Assembly (NCBI RefSeq): GCF_021869535.1
Contig: NW_026262712.1
Coordinates: 113,953,640-114,017,639 of the forward strand
DNA from: Mytilus californianus
Taxonomy: Eukaryota; Mollusca; Bivalvia; Mytilida; Mytilidae
DNA: 64,000 nucleotides
Direction: 5' to 3'
The position numbers and the translations under genes are program-made. Every line of letters begins with the position of its first letter. Position 1 is the stretch's first letter. The notes under the pieces were generated by a model. It did not search any database, was not told the DNA's origin, and saw only the letters and a program-made list of their open reading frames with translations. Positions 29,531 to 44,500 of this stretch are shown here, piece after piece.

Positions 29531-32500
29531 CTATAAACAAAAGTATTACAGTTCTAGTCTTACAAAGAAAAATATAATAAAGAGTTTAATCAACATGCTT
29601 AACTGACCAAGGATGTAGTCTGAGGCCAATGTAGGTATATTTATGATTAAACATGCAATGATGGAAATTGAAAGGCTTCTACTGATAAATTGTTCTGTGT
29701 ATCAAATTTAATATATATTTTTGCCTTTTTATTTTCTTAAATTGAATCATACAATGATATCAGTTATTATCCAGTTATTTATAAATTTCTTTCCTTCAAT
29801 GAACAGAAGGCGGAAATCTTATTACCAGCAAGTTTCACAATCCTATATTATATCTCTAATGTGGTTTGCCTCAGAAACATTTGCTGCTTACCCTTCTGGA
29901 GCACCTGAGATCACCCCTAGTTTTAGGTGGGCTTCGTGTTGCTGAGTCTATTGGTCTTTTTCTTTTTTAGCCATGGCGTTGTGAGTTTATTTTCAACTTA
30001 TGAGTTTGAATGTCCCTCTGGTATCTTTGGCCTCTCGTTTGCAACTAAATGTTTATAAAATACAGTTAAATCTGACCTCTTTCTGACACATATTTGATCA
30101 AAAATAGATCAAAGACTTAAAAATGGCTGGGTTGTGCAGAAAGAATCTTTAAATATAGAGAATTCTCAGTATACTGCACATTTAAATATCTAAAATATGA
30201 AATATAAAAATTCCTAAACACTGTAGAAGGAGTTGATCACAAAAAAGTTGTAACCTCTTTCAGAAATTTTGCTGAAAACTTTCATCTGGAAAATTTATAC
30301 AAATTTTGGGGAAATTAACTATTTTTTGTTTTCTTTACACAACAAAACAATTGGACAACAGTCATTCCTGTAATCAGATTTTTCTTTCTTCTAGTTTACT
30401 CTTACTTGACTAGATACAAGAATGTCATACTGCAGAATAGGTAACCTGTTGAAAAATAATATTCTCCGGAGTCAAAAGTTGATAATATGAAAGGAGAAGG
30501 TACAGTATGGGCCCCTTGAATTTGAAAATTCCAGATCTATTATTAGCCTCTTACTTTGGTTTCGGCATACATTGTATCTTACAAATTTATAGAGATACTA
30601 CAGCTTAGGTTGTCTTACTAAATGAACAATCTTAAACAATTCCTATTCTTACAAGCTCACTAAACACAGGAGAATATAATTAAACGAACCTGTTCATATT
30701 CATCAGCCATATACTTTGTACAACTGTTTATAAGGCGTGGCATATCCAATTCCACAGAAGTCTGATAGATGTCAAGGACATTGCTAGGGTAAATATATTT
30801 GCTGATTTCCTCCGAGCATTTCTTCTTTATGACTGGTAGTACAAATTGAGTACTTGCTCTCATTAGTGGGATACAAGTGTCCTTGGTTACCTAAAGGTAA
30901 AGTGTACTATAAACTAAGCTAAAAAATAATACGTAAGGGTTCCATGGAACCCTGTGTCTCGCCTAGGATTGCTGCTGTCAGTGTAAAAGTGTAAAGTTGA
31001 CTTAAAAAGTGGTCCAATTATCAGTAAAATACAGTTCAAAAAAAAATTTCAGACTTTCTCTTTAATGCTTTGCCGAGCGCAGCCTGATATGACAGCAGAG
31101 GTTGAACCCTGAACCCTGAACAGTTGGGGCAAGTTTAGACTCAATATTCAAGCTTGATACTGTCTGAATTTGGACTGTGAACAAATTTTTGACACAATAT
31201 AGGTTTCTGACCATTAACATACAAATATGCTGTATGATCAGGTCAAAGTTGATTAATCAATATCCTTGAAATCTAAGAGACGTTTTTCTGCTCCGTAATT
31301 ATACCTCTCAACTTACCTCATATTCCTCAATATACAAGAAGGAAATAATCTGTACAAATGCATCTGCTGTAATATCGTCTAATTTGATGGAAGGGAGATA
31401 ATCACCATAGGCTGGCGGCTGCTCATCTTCTTTATCAATTAGCATTTCTCGGAAAAATTCACTTCTCCCATAGAAAAATATCTGATATACAAAAATATAT
31501 TACTTTATACTACTTATACGGTTGTATTAAGACAAATACATATACATTACACCCTAAGCAACATCTTTGTGTGGGGTATAAAATGATTAATCATTCTAAC
31601 AAAAAGTTTGAAGATTTTAAACCTAATTAAACTGTTATCACAGAGATATGTCTCGCTTTTTGGTTATTTCGATAATGCAAATGTTGAAATTAAAATAGCA
31701 ACACTTTTACATGTAAGTTTTGCAAATATTCAAAAGTCAATGAATCATGACTGAAGGTACATGGCCAAACAATCTCCATGGAAATGAGATGTGCCAATGC
31801 TAATACAACTGCATATCAAATACCATTGACTTATCATAAGTAGTTCCCTTTAAACAAACCTTAACACAAACTAATACATGTAAACTAAGCAAAATTTCAA
31901 ATTCAATAAACCATAACTGAGGGGGCAGGGTCAAATAATACCAAATATCATTGACCTACCACTAGTGGTTCCCCATAAACTGACCTAATCACAAACTAAT
32001 ACATGAAAACTAAGCAAAAATTTCAAAGTCAATAGACCATGACTGAGGGGGCGGGGCCAAATAATCTCCATGGAAATGAGATATGCCAATGCTTATACAA
32101 CTGCATACCAATTATCATTAACTTACCACTAGTGGTTCCCCAATAACTGACCTAATCACAAACTAATACATGAAAACTAAGCAAAAATTTCAAAGTCAAT
32201 AGACCATAACTGAGGGTGCGGGGCCAAATAATCTCCATGGTAATGAGATGAATTAATACAACTGCATACCAAATATCTTTAACTTACTACTAGTGGTTCA
32301 CCATAAACTAGACCTAATCATAAACTAATACCTTGCTGACGCCGGAAACAGCATACCTGTCAAGCGAGACAAAACTGCAAAACATATCTGCTTTTGAAAG
32401 TCTAGATTTTTTTTATCGATGATTGTCAATTGTCACATCAACTGATAGAGATAACTTTATCCATTCACTAAATAAGAAGGGGATTGAGCCTGCATACCAT

Positions 32501-35500
32501 CTATACTTTTATCATAAGAGTTCCATCTTTTAACACAGGTGAAATATAGAATTAAGATTTCTCAATCAAAATTTACATCTATCTTACTTTTTAATCTTTA
32601 GAATCTAATCACTTTAATTTTAGCCCCTGCATTTGTTTATATTGTCTAGGAATAAAATCTTTTATGCAAATAAAAACCTACTAGCAGGCATAATTTATAC
32701 TCAATCGTAATGAAACAACTTATTACTAAGGGCCTTCAATAAATATTAAATTAAGTTTGGTCCAACATATTAGAATGAGAGATGAAAATGGTTAAGGAGA
32801 AACTGACCACAGGGGGTTGATGTCACAAATAACTCATTCTGGCCCTATTGTGGAGGAAATCTATAGAATAAGTTTTAAACAGACATTTCATCCTGGTTCA
32901 GGGACTCACCTTATGACACTTAAATGAATGACCTTGAACATCAAATATAATATCTGGGTATGTTTTAATATCCAAACCACAAGCTTCATTCTCAGCAGGA
33001 GCTGCCTGCAAAAGAAAAAAACAACATTTGTTTCACATTTTGTTGTCCCTGGGCTTTTTACATCTGTTCTGTAAATTGTTATAACACCCTTGCGACTGGT
33101 TATGTATCGCATTAATAAGTACTCTCACTCTGAAATCTGATACATATATCTGTATGCAGATTTTCCTGAAATTGTAATAAAAACTCACATTTTGGTTAAT
33201 TCTTCAGAAATTGCAATAATAAATGCACCCAATAATTTCTGAATTTATAGTACTGTTTTTTGCTGTTTTTTTTTTTTTAAATGTAGAATTTTTTTTGTAT
33301 GAACACTGTAAATTTCATTATTTTCTCCCTCGTTTCACACGTCAGAAAATAAAGTTTTTTTTAACTAGATGTCGTAGAAAAAACCAAAACAGTATAGGGT
33401 TGTGCGTTCGCTTCAAGATCTCCTTTAATTATAACATCTTTAACATAAATATATTCAATCAGCCATACGTAAATGCATAAAATTTCACCATACACAAGAA
33501 GATACGAAACGAGAATGTTACATTAATGATGGTTATATGGGGTGGGAGGGTGGGGAATAGTATACCAAACTAACTTTGTCCTAACTATCTCGTAACGAAC
33601 GTGGCATTGGTCAAGCGCGCCTTAAATTTCCATTATATACTATCCTGACCTAAATCGTCCTTGTACAAAGGAATTAAATGGGTATTATCCTATCTCATTT
33701 AAATATCGAAATACCGTTATGTAAAACACAGGACTGTAAAGAAATGTAATTATAGAATTGTATGTGACAACTACTTACAACAGATGGCGATACTGCTGCT
33801 GTTACTAAACAACCAAAATCTTTCTTTAAATCTTTCAAAAGCTGCTGATGACATATCATAAGTAAACTTTTATCTGGAATATATTAAAATTCTGTTACAA
33901 TAAATTTCATTTCTATTCATAACATCCAATCCTAATAGTATGCATATGGATGTTTTATATTTGACAGAGTAATTATTTTCACATTACAATAGTTTATTTT
34001 GTTTGAAATATTACCTGTGGTTACCTTCATGGAATTAGGTCATAACTTGATAGTAATTTATTTTCACTTTAACCTGCTTTTTTTTCTAATGCATTTTTCA
34101 CTTCAATAAAGAGGTAGAGCAAATTTTCCTTGAATTTATAACACACCAGGGCCAAATTCAAAATGTTTTTCAGTCTTTACTTAAATTGAGACTATTATAG
34201 CTCCATGTGTGTACTTGGAGGTGCTGAAAATATATTGGCTTATTTCTAAACAGAAAGGCCTGAAGATAGCCACAAAAAAACCCGCATTTTTGATCGATAT
34301 TGACAAATTCATCCCAGAAATGTTTAAGAAAGAAATCATAAACCATAACCCCAAATTCTGTTAGAAGTAAAGATACCTATTATCTTTCAGGTGCAAATTA
34401 ACTGGTTTAAGTAAGAAATGGACAGAATTTTTATAAATATTCAAAATTTGCAATTTGTTTCACCATGTAGAGCTTAATAACATTTTGATTTTATGGAAAT
34501 ATTTCATATTTTGATAAGTCCTCAGTACAAAAATGTCTTTAGTATAGACTCTTTAATAATCTAATTCCAAAATTATATGACAAATTTAAGATTCTGACCT
34601 ACTTTGAGTGAAACAAATACTAGGGAAATTGGCCCTAACTTTTACCTTTTACTAAGATTTCAGCTAAACTGTTAAACTGTAAGAACTTAGCTAATGCTAT
34701 TGCCTTTTCCCTCTGTCTTTTTTCAATATCCAATCTACCTGTAATAAAAATCAAAGAGCTAAAGAGCTCTGAGGGAAAAGACGGCCATTGTTTCTAATTT
34801 TTTTTTGGTATCTTTTGATAGTCTTCATACAAATAATGCGAAAAAGAACAGCTAGAACATGTAGAAGGGTTGATAATATTGAAATTAATTGTTTTTTAAT
34901 TTAATTTCATTTCCTTAGTCCAGAATTCATCAGAAGTCAATTTGGACCAATGGAAGAGATCAGCACCATCTAAATCAAAACATTAAATTAAAGTTGAAAG
35001 TTAATTATCTAAATTCAATTGAATTCTATCATTTAATAACTACTACAATATATTTCAATTTTTTTATTGTGTACCACTGAACTGCAGGCTAGGGCCATTT
35101 TCCATTTTTTGTGACAGTGCTCTAAGATTTTTAATTTTTTTCTCAAGAAAGTGAGGACTGAAAAGTCAATTCAGTTTTAAATTTCCATTGATAAAGTTCC
35201 CAGTTACAACTCTCATCACAGGGATACATGTACTTACAAAAATCAATCAAATTGATATAAGCTGTGTGCAGCTTGTTTCCAGATCCTACATTTTGATATA
35301 TTTGTAAATTTCATGAATAAATATGTTTAAACTACAAAAAGCAACATTTGAAAATTTTATAATTTTTTTACCATTACAATGATTATGTTGATACAAAAAA
35401 TTTGGTTTTAATGGAAGACTACTTATCATATAATAAATGTCACATTTTAAGTGTTCAGATACATTAACTTTTATTTAGGTGGATAATCACTCATCAATTG

Positions 35501-38500
35501 AGGTGCTCCTGTATTGGAGGAAGATTCTCAATACAGTTACAGAAAGAATGAAAACTGCCATTTCTCTCTCCAACCTCATTTATCCCCATTGTTTCCCACG
35601 AAAGTTGACCTACAAATTAAAGCATTGATGTTTGAATCATCTATAGCAAACATAATTATGTTTAAATAAACAAATACCGATTTTAAAATCGTACACCATT
35701 TCTGTGAATGATTTTAATCATGAGTAAAGGATATCCCTAGTTCTACGTAGTGTGGAATTCCAACCATGACATCACTAGGTTGGATATACTTAGAATATTT
35801 CGTAATACTGATTTTTCCAGTTTGTAAAAGAAACTTAAATAGTGTAAGGGAGAGCTAAAGATACGATAATTTCATGAGAAATAGAAGGGAAATGTGTAAA
35901 AAAAGTGTTTAAAGTCAATCTGTTCATTTGTTTATCTCCTAAATTCATCAATTCAGTATGAAATTTTGAGGTGTTTTCCAATTATAAACACAAAATGATT
36001 GACATGAGAGGCTTGGAAGTCTGGCCAACCAAATAGGGAATTGACGGCTTGAAGCCGTCTTTCCCAAAAACTGTATAAAAGACATAATGCATACAGGGTT
36101 TCCCCAAGGTCAATTTTTTTTTTCGTCACCTCTTTCGCCACTCTCATTTTTTCACCAACTCACATAAATATATTTTTTATTTCAAACGTGTTTTCCTTCA
36201 TTTTATCCACAAAAAAATTCAGGTTGCAGCAGTGTCGTCCCCTTTAATTCTTATTCTACATATCTTTCTTATATCCTACATTGTAATAAATTAACACTCA
36301 AGCAGAACAAAATAAAACTTTTTTTCAATTTGACAAAGCACATGTATTTTGTTTTTGATTTGATTGGAAGGCTGTTACACTTTTTACAATTCAAATCAAA
36401 TCAAATCAAATCAAATCAAATGTTTTATTGTCGTACAAACTTTACAGTTTGTGACCAACATGTATTAACACAATAAACATATATACATACATATCAAACA
36501 AACACAATAAAAACAGCATCAAAATTTACAAAACAAACAAGCTGTTAAGAGTCCCCTGCCCTCAGTTCTAATGACTTTTTCAAGAAGGATCCTAACTTAT
36601 TTGTTTGTAAAGGCGTTGATGGATTTAGTAAATAATGAATTTTTTCTTCTTCATTTTACACTTACTCAATCAGGTAATTAACACTTCAAAAAAATAAAAT
36701 TAACATAGAGACCTAATGAGAAACTTTTTTAATTATACACCAAAACTTATGATATTAATAGTCAGATTTCGAATATATCATTTATCAACATAAATCAAGG
36801 AAAAAAATATTAATTTGAAATAAAATGCTCCGCTGGGGCGCAGCTTGATACGACCGCAGAGGTCGAACCCTGAACAGTTGGGGCAAGTATGGACACAACA
36901 TTCAAGCTTGATACAGCTCTGAATTTGGATTGTGATTAAATATTTGACACAGCATAGGTTACTGACACAGAATGAATGTGGTCTAAGAACTTAAATTTTT
37001 TTATTAAATTGGATATTCACCTATTATGGTCCAATATCCAAAATCTAAATACATGGTTAGATTCAGCATATCAAAGAACCCCAAGAATTCAATTTTTGAT
37101 GAAATCAAACAAAGTTTAATTTAGGACCCTTTTGACCTCAATGTGGACAAAGTTGATAACGGGGCCCAAAAATCAAAAATCTAAATACATGGTTAGATTC
37201 AGCATATCAAAGAACCCCATATATTCAATTTTTGTTGAAATCAAACAAAGTTTAATTTTGGACCCCGATTTGGACCAACTTGAAAACTGAGCCCATAATC
37301 AAAAATCTAAATACATGTTTAGATTCATCATATCAAAGAACTCTAAGAATTCAATTTTTGTTAAAATCAAACTAAGTTTAATTTTGAACCCTTTGGACCT
37401 TAATGTAGACCAATTTGAAAACCGAACCAAAAATTAAGAATCTAACTACACGGTTAGATTCGGCATATCAAAGAACCCCAAGAATTCAATTTTTGATGAA
37501 ATCAAACAAAGTTTAATTTAGGACCCTTTTGACCTCAATGTGGACAAAGTTGATAACGGGGCCCAAAAATCAAAAATCTAAATACATGGTTAGATTCAGC
37601 ATATCAAAGAACCCCATATATTCAATTTTTGTTGAATCAAACAAAGTTTAATTTTGGACCCTGATTTGGACCAACTTGAAAACTAGGCCCATAATCAAAA
37701 ATCTAAATACATGTTTAGATTCAGCATATCAAAGAACCCTAAGAATTCAATTTTTGTTAAAATCAAACTAAGTTTAATTTTGAACCCTTTGGACCTTAAT
37801 GTAGACCAATTTGAAAACGGAACCAAAAATTAAGAATCTAAATACACAGTTAGATTCGGCACATCAAAGAACCCCATTAATTCAATTTTTGATGAAATCA
37901 AACAAAGTTTAATTTTGGACCCTTTGGACCTCAATGTGGACCAATTTAAAATCGGGGCCCAAAATCCAAAAACTTAATACACGGTTAGATTCAGCATATT
38001 AAAGAACCCCAAGAATTCAAGAATAAAACCCCATTGAAATTGGTCAAGAAATAAGCAATTAATACTGTGCAATTGAATATTTCTTGCTATTGCGCAATAC
38101 TGTACAATTGACAATTTCTTGCTATTGCGCAATATTGTGCTATTGGATATTTCTTGCTATTGCGCAATACTGTGCAATTGAAGATTTCTTGCTACTGCGC
38201 AATACTGTGCAATGAAAGATTTCTTGCTATTGTGCAATACTGTGCAATTGAAAATTTCTTGCTATTGCACAATACTTATTATATAATAATTTACACATCC
38301 TGTTTGGTGTGTATCTCCTACCATATCATTATTATTTGCTTTTAAATATAAATCAGAAATAACCAACTTAAAATGGAAAATTTTAAAAGAAAAAAAAGGA
38401 AAAAAAGAAAAAAAAGGAAAAAAAAAAAAATCCCCCCCCCCAATTTTTTGAAACCCCTTATGATTCATCACCCCCAAACTCAATCGCAGCCTTCCCTTTG

Positions 38501-41500
38501 TGGTATGGTACCTTGCAGTACAATTTCAGAGAGATCCATACACTTGAACACAAGTTATTGTCCTGAAACTAGAAAAATGCTTGTTTTTTTCCCCTTTTTG
38601 GCCCCTTATTCCTAAAATTTTGAGGGAATTACCCCCAAAATCAATCCCAGCCTTCCCTTTGTGGTATGGTACCTTGCAGTACAATTTCAGAGAGATCCAT
38701 ACACTTGAACACAAGTAATTGTCTGGAAACTATAAAAATGCTATTTTTGGCCCCTTTTTGGCCCCTTATTCCTAAATGTTTTTGGCAATTACCCCCAAAC
38801 TCAATTCCAGCTTTCCCTTTGTGATATGGAACCTTGTAGTTCAATTTCAGAAAGATCTATGCACTTATACACAAGTTATTATCATGAAACTAGAAAAATG
38901 CTTGTTTTTTGCCCCTTTTTTGGCCCCTAATTCCTAAAATTTTGAGGCAATTACCCCCAAAACCAATCCCAGCATTCCCTTTGTGATATGGAACCTTGTG
39001 GTACAATGTCAGAGAGATCCATACACTAACACACAAGTTATGTCTGGAAGTTACAAAAATGCTTATTTTTGGCCCCTTTTTGGCCCCTAATTCCTTAACT
39101 GTTGGTACCATAACCCCCAAAATCAATCCCAACCTTCCTTTTGTGGTATTGAACCTTATGGTAAAATTTCACGGAGATCCATTCACTTAAACTAAAGTTA
39201 GAGTGCGAAAACCAATGTGTCTTCGGACGACGCCGGACGACGACGACGACGACGCCGACGCCATACCAATATACGACCAAAAATTTTTTTATTTTTGCGG
39301 TCGTATAAAAATCTTGATCTTTATTAAAATACTGTAAAATTTGACTTCAGGAAACACTGAGTTCATCTTCAATCAATTTATTGGATATTTCCTGTCTAGT
39401 TAGAGGACAAAGAATAAAATCAGAGATTTGTGTTAATTTTGAACGTCTTCTTCAAAACAATAGTTTTCTTTTCTGAACCATCATTGAAAGTAACAATTGA
39501 GACATAAAACTATGCTTAAAAAAGGCGCGCCGCTAAAACGATCGTGAAGTACCCACTTAAAAACAATTATTGTTATCAAAGTTATAAAAATATCCTTCAG
39601 GTGACATGTGATGCCAATTTATCACACATTTTCATAAAACAATATAATTAACACCTTTATTAATTGTCCATTGTTGTTGATAGCTATCAATTTCAACCAG
39701 TTGATTATTGACTTTCTGAAAAAAGTTCATGGTGATATCCGAGTTATGTCTAATCAGGGAAAAAGTCTTGAGAAACCTAAAACAAAATTAAAACGATGGA
39801 CGAGGTCGAACTTTATATTTCTTTTGCCAAATTCATTCGCTAATCATGATTTTTAATTGCAACAATTATATTTTAAGCAAAATGCGAAAATGGTGACCAC
39901 TAGCAGAAACCCTGTACATAGCTCTGATTCCTTGTCCTGGATTGGCTTTCTTTTTTTGGTCACTTTTGGTCTGATCAGCTTTTCGAAATTTGTATTAGAT
40001 TTTGAACTTTTCAATTTTTTTGACTTCTATCATGACCGAAGAGACATTAATTGTCAAAATGTACATCTGGTGCAGAAAAATTGGTATCGTTAATGTTATA
40101 TATCAATTTCTTTTTTGTTAGAATTATTCAAATTATTTACTTCAATTATTCAATCCTCTAAAGTTGGCCAGTAAAACAAAATAAATTTACGATACTGTTT
40201 ACATATTACGTAATTATTTCTGTATTATTCAAAGACTCTGTCAGTCATGTTTGTTGACGAGAGTATCCTTACCTGTATAAATAAAACGAAGCATTGGTCC
40301 AAAAACATCAGTACACATCTGTAAAATAAATGTTTTAAAATAAAAATAAGGAAAGGTGTTATGATTGCCAATTAAACTATCCATTAATGACTAAAGGACA
40401 AGGATGGGAAATTCTAAGGCCATCAACAATGAGCAAAAAAGATACTGTATATATATAAAAGGCCACAGCATGACAATTCTCAAATATCTCAAACAAAAGT
40501 CATATTTAATGTAAAATATGATATGAAACTATCTAGAGGCTCCGAGGAGAAAACATGAATGTGTCCATAGTACACGGATGCCCCACTCGCACTATCATTT
40601 TCTATGTTCAGTGGACCATAGAAAATGATAGTGCGAGTGGGGCATCCGTGAAATTGGGGTCAAAACTCTAATTTGGCATTAAAATTAGAAAGATCATATC
40701 ATAGGGAACATGTGTACTAAGTTTCAAATTGATTGGACTTCAACTTCATCAAAAACTACCTTGACCTAGAACTTAATCCTGAAGCAGGACAGACGGATGA
40801 ACAAACAGACAGAAGAACGGATGAAGGAATGAACGGACACACAGACCGAAAAACATAATGCCCGTAAATGGGGCATAAAAACGGTCATTTCAGCTTATTT
40901 AATGTTTTAGATATAAGCCAGTAAAGAAACACATTTTAGGAGCAACAACTCTTCAAGTAGTCACTAGACATTTAGACTCAATGGAATGTTTTGTAGATCT
41001 TGACACAATCATCATTTTAAACCCTGCCAGATTTTTTTATTCTCTTACATTTTTTTTTAATATAAGCCAAACTAGATGCGTCTGAACAACAGGAATGGCC
41101 CTGTTTGCAAAACAGCTTGGAGCAATTTTTAGGAGTCAAAATTGGAGAATGAAAATCTGTATAACTGTTATTTTCACGAAATTTTCAAAGTCCAACGCCT
41201 GTAATTTCAGCAAAAATCAATGGAGCTGAACCAAATGTAAACTCGATTTGTAACTCACATAGTAGACTCACATACTAAAAATTACCTCAATATGTGATGG
41301 CGTTTTGAAAAAAAAGTCTGTATAACTGTTCATTGTGGAATGACGGAATGACAGAATGACAGATAAGGGTAAAACTATATGGCCCCGACAACTTTGTTGC
41401 GAGACCATAAAAATAAAGTAAGAGCCTATGTTCTATTTTTAGTAATAGAAGCCATGTTTTAGGTGAATCCACACCAGATAAATTTTATAAACAGGATATT

Positions 41501-44500
41501 TCAAGGAACATTTATACAAAGTTTTGCTCAAATCTTTTCAGCAGGTTAATAGATTTTTTAATAAGTTGACAGCTTTTTCAAAATAGCTGTCAAGTTTTTC
41601 TTGAAATTTTAAGATAGATGGATTTTGCTCATGCCTGCTGATAGTTTCCACCTAACAGTTTGCTCTAAATGCTTTAGTTCTAACTGCTTGATATGTAAGC
41701 CAAAGTCTGCAAGGGTGGAAATTTTAGTTGAAAATTTAAAAAATGAAGATATAATTTATAAACTTAATATTTCAAGAAAGTTTTGATTCAAATCCATTAA
41801 GCTTAAAAGATACAAAAAGTAAAGATCTACACAAAGATCAATAATGAAAAGAGACATAACATACATTGCAATTTTATAAAAGATGTACATCACAACGAAC
41901 ATTTAATCACCATTAACACGTTCTGTCCTTTGAATCTATCTCTCTCACTACTGACGAAGCAACTTCATTTATAATAATAACAATTTTATAATCGTAATTT
42001 AAGATTTCAAAAATTAGAAAAAAATATCCTCGCTTCAGTTATGTGATTACAGCGATGTGTGGAATTCCCATCATGATGTTACTTGATTGGATATATTTGG
42101 AATATTTTGTAATACTGATTTTTCCATATTATAAAAGATATGTAAATAAAAAAGGGAGAGCTCGAAATACAATAAAATCATAAGAAACAGAAGGGAAATG
42201 TGTTTAAAGCTAAATCTGTTCATTTGTTTATCTCCTTCTCATCAAATCAGTCTTAATGATTGTTTATATTTTGTTTATCTCCTTCTCATCAAATCAGTCT
42301 TAATGATTGTTTATATTTTGTTTATCTCCTTCTCATTAAATCAGTCTTTATGATTGTTTATATTTTGTTTATCTCCTTCTCATCAAATCAGTCTTTACGA
42401 TTGTTTATGTTTTGTTTATCTCCTTCTCATCAAATCGGTCTTTACAATTGTTTATGTTTTGTTTATCTCCTTCTCATCAAATCAGTCTTAATGATTTTTT
42501 ATATTTTGTTTATCTCCTTCTCATCAAATCAGTCTTTAGAATTGTTTATATTTTCTTCTTTGGATAAATATTGTTTCCAACACTTTAAAATGGAATGCAC
42601 CGGTATATAAGGCATTGTCATTCATCATTGTTTTCTTACACAGTTTTTTTCCTTGTCATATGAAATTTTTTTACAAGTACAATGGTCGATATAAAAGCGA
42701 TTAAAGCCAATAAATCATAAACAAAATGTCCAGTACTTCACAATTTGCCTTCAGTGATTGTGAGTACTCTTAGATATTGTATCATTTATTTCTTAATCAG
42801 ACCTAGGCAGAGTTAAAATCAGATATGATTTTTTATTTAAGTTTTGAGATACATCTTTCCTTGCATATTTTTACTTACAAGTTTATGTGATAATGCTATC
42901 CTGCCATTGGTATTATTTCGAAACTGATCTGCAAAGTATCTACACCTCACAGACAAAATACAACGATGTGCTAAATATAGTTGACCTTGGATTTCAAGCT
43001 CAATGTCATATCCTGGTTGTCTCTCATATAACCTGAAACATTAAACCAAAAAATGACTAAACATTTTTATTTTAGTTTAGGAGAGCTGGTCACTTGAGAA
43101 AGTTCTTAGCTAAAACTTTTATGACTAAATTTTCTACATTGCTCAAACAATTGATTGATTGTTTAACACCACTTTCAACACTATTGTGCTATTTCGTGGC
43201 GGTCAGTTTTTATTGGAGTAAGCCGGAGTGCCTCGAGAGAACCATCAACCTTCGGGATGAAAACTGACAATCTTAGTCAATTAAGATTGGAGTCGAGTGC
43301 ACATGCCGTGTGTAGGATTCGAGCTCACAACCTCAGTGTTGTCTGGCTAGTAATACAGTAGTTCAACTACTTAGACCTCTTGACCATGGAGGCCCCTTCA
43401 AACAATTGAATATAAGTTAATGACTAGGTGTTTAATGTTTGGAAATGGAGGAAATTTACCTGTTATTAATAAGCTCGGATATCATTTAATCTTTTTTTTG
43501 TTCTACGAAAAATAAATCATGTCTGATGAATTACTGTCTGTAAACCACAGCTGTTTCCATTGTTATGCTGTGTTAAGTAAGTAGAATATCAATTAAAGTC
43601 TTACTGTTGTAAATACTCGACATATTTCAGATCTGTACTTTCCACAATTAAGGAACATTCATACTGCTTCAAAACTTGTCTGATGTCGTTAGTCAAAGAA
43701 GACAGAAAGCATCTTTGACTATCTACACTGTTGGTGTCATATCTAGCTCCTATAAAAACATTAAAAAAATCCATTGAAGCAAATTAAATTTCAGAGAGTC
43801 TGAATGGGGTTTACAGAATGGAGAATAATGGCAGACTAATGTAGTAAATAGAGAAAAGGGAAAAGGAAATAAAGAATAGAGAATAATGGTGTGCAAATTT
43901 AAGTAAAAAGAATAACTGTGGATAATGGTGTGCAAAAGTATAAGGAAATAGAGAATAATGGTGTGCAGAAGTATAAAGAATAGAGAATAATGGTGTGCAA
44001 AAGTCTACAGAATAGAGAATAATGTATAAAGAACAAGTAATCCTGTGTTAGGATGCTAACACATAAGTCGCCAAAACGGCCCCCAACCATTGTTCTGCTG
44101 TTTCCATTGTAACGGCAGCCATTTTGAAATTTCAAAGTCGGATAGCACATCTACACATGACAGGTGACATTACAAGTTTCATAAAAATTGGACCAATTTT
44201 CAAATTTAGGCATTCGTGTTTCCATGGTTACGGTGGCCATTTTGGAAATTCCAAAGTCAAATGCCACATCTACATAAGACAGTCAACATTTGTGTAAAGT
44301 TTCATTAAGTTTGAAGCATTTTGAATTTTTTGACATTTTTGCAGTTTCCATGGTAACGGCAGCCATTTTGAAAATTCCAAAGTCGGATGGCACATCTACA
44401 CATGACAGGTCACATTACTGTTAAGTTTCATAAAGATTGGACCAAATCTAGATTTTTCGCATTTTTGTTGTTTCCATGGCAACGACGGCCATTTTGGAAA

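Larger units (their letters stand above)
36092..39907. mobile_element. terminal-inverted-repeat element holding nested insertions
   Basis: Bounded by TACAGGGTTTCC (36092) and AGAAACCCTGTA (to 39907). Copy A carries the empty site AATGCATAGCTC near 12226; copy B reads TGCATA before and TACATA after, a possible 6-bp duplication with one mismatch. Subtracting the nested 36318-39310 segment leaves about 0.8 kb of element. Confidence 0.5.

Noticed and set aside
38154..39280. Open frames such as KRKKRKKRKKK and YGTLQYNFREIHTLEHKL
   Set aside because: They are translations of core modules and the A-rich spacer of the ATGCTCCGC element; the same peptides appear in every copy and in several frames.
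42260..42610. 116-residue plus-strand frame (repeated FISFSSNQSL)
   Set aside because: Translation of the 47-bp minisatellite.
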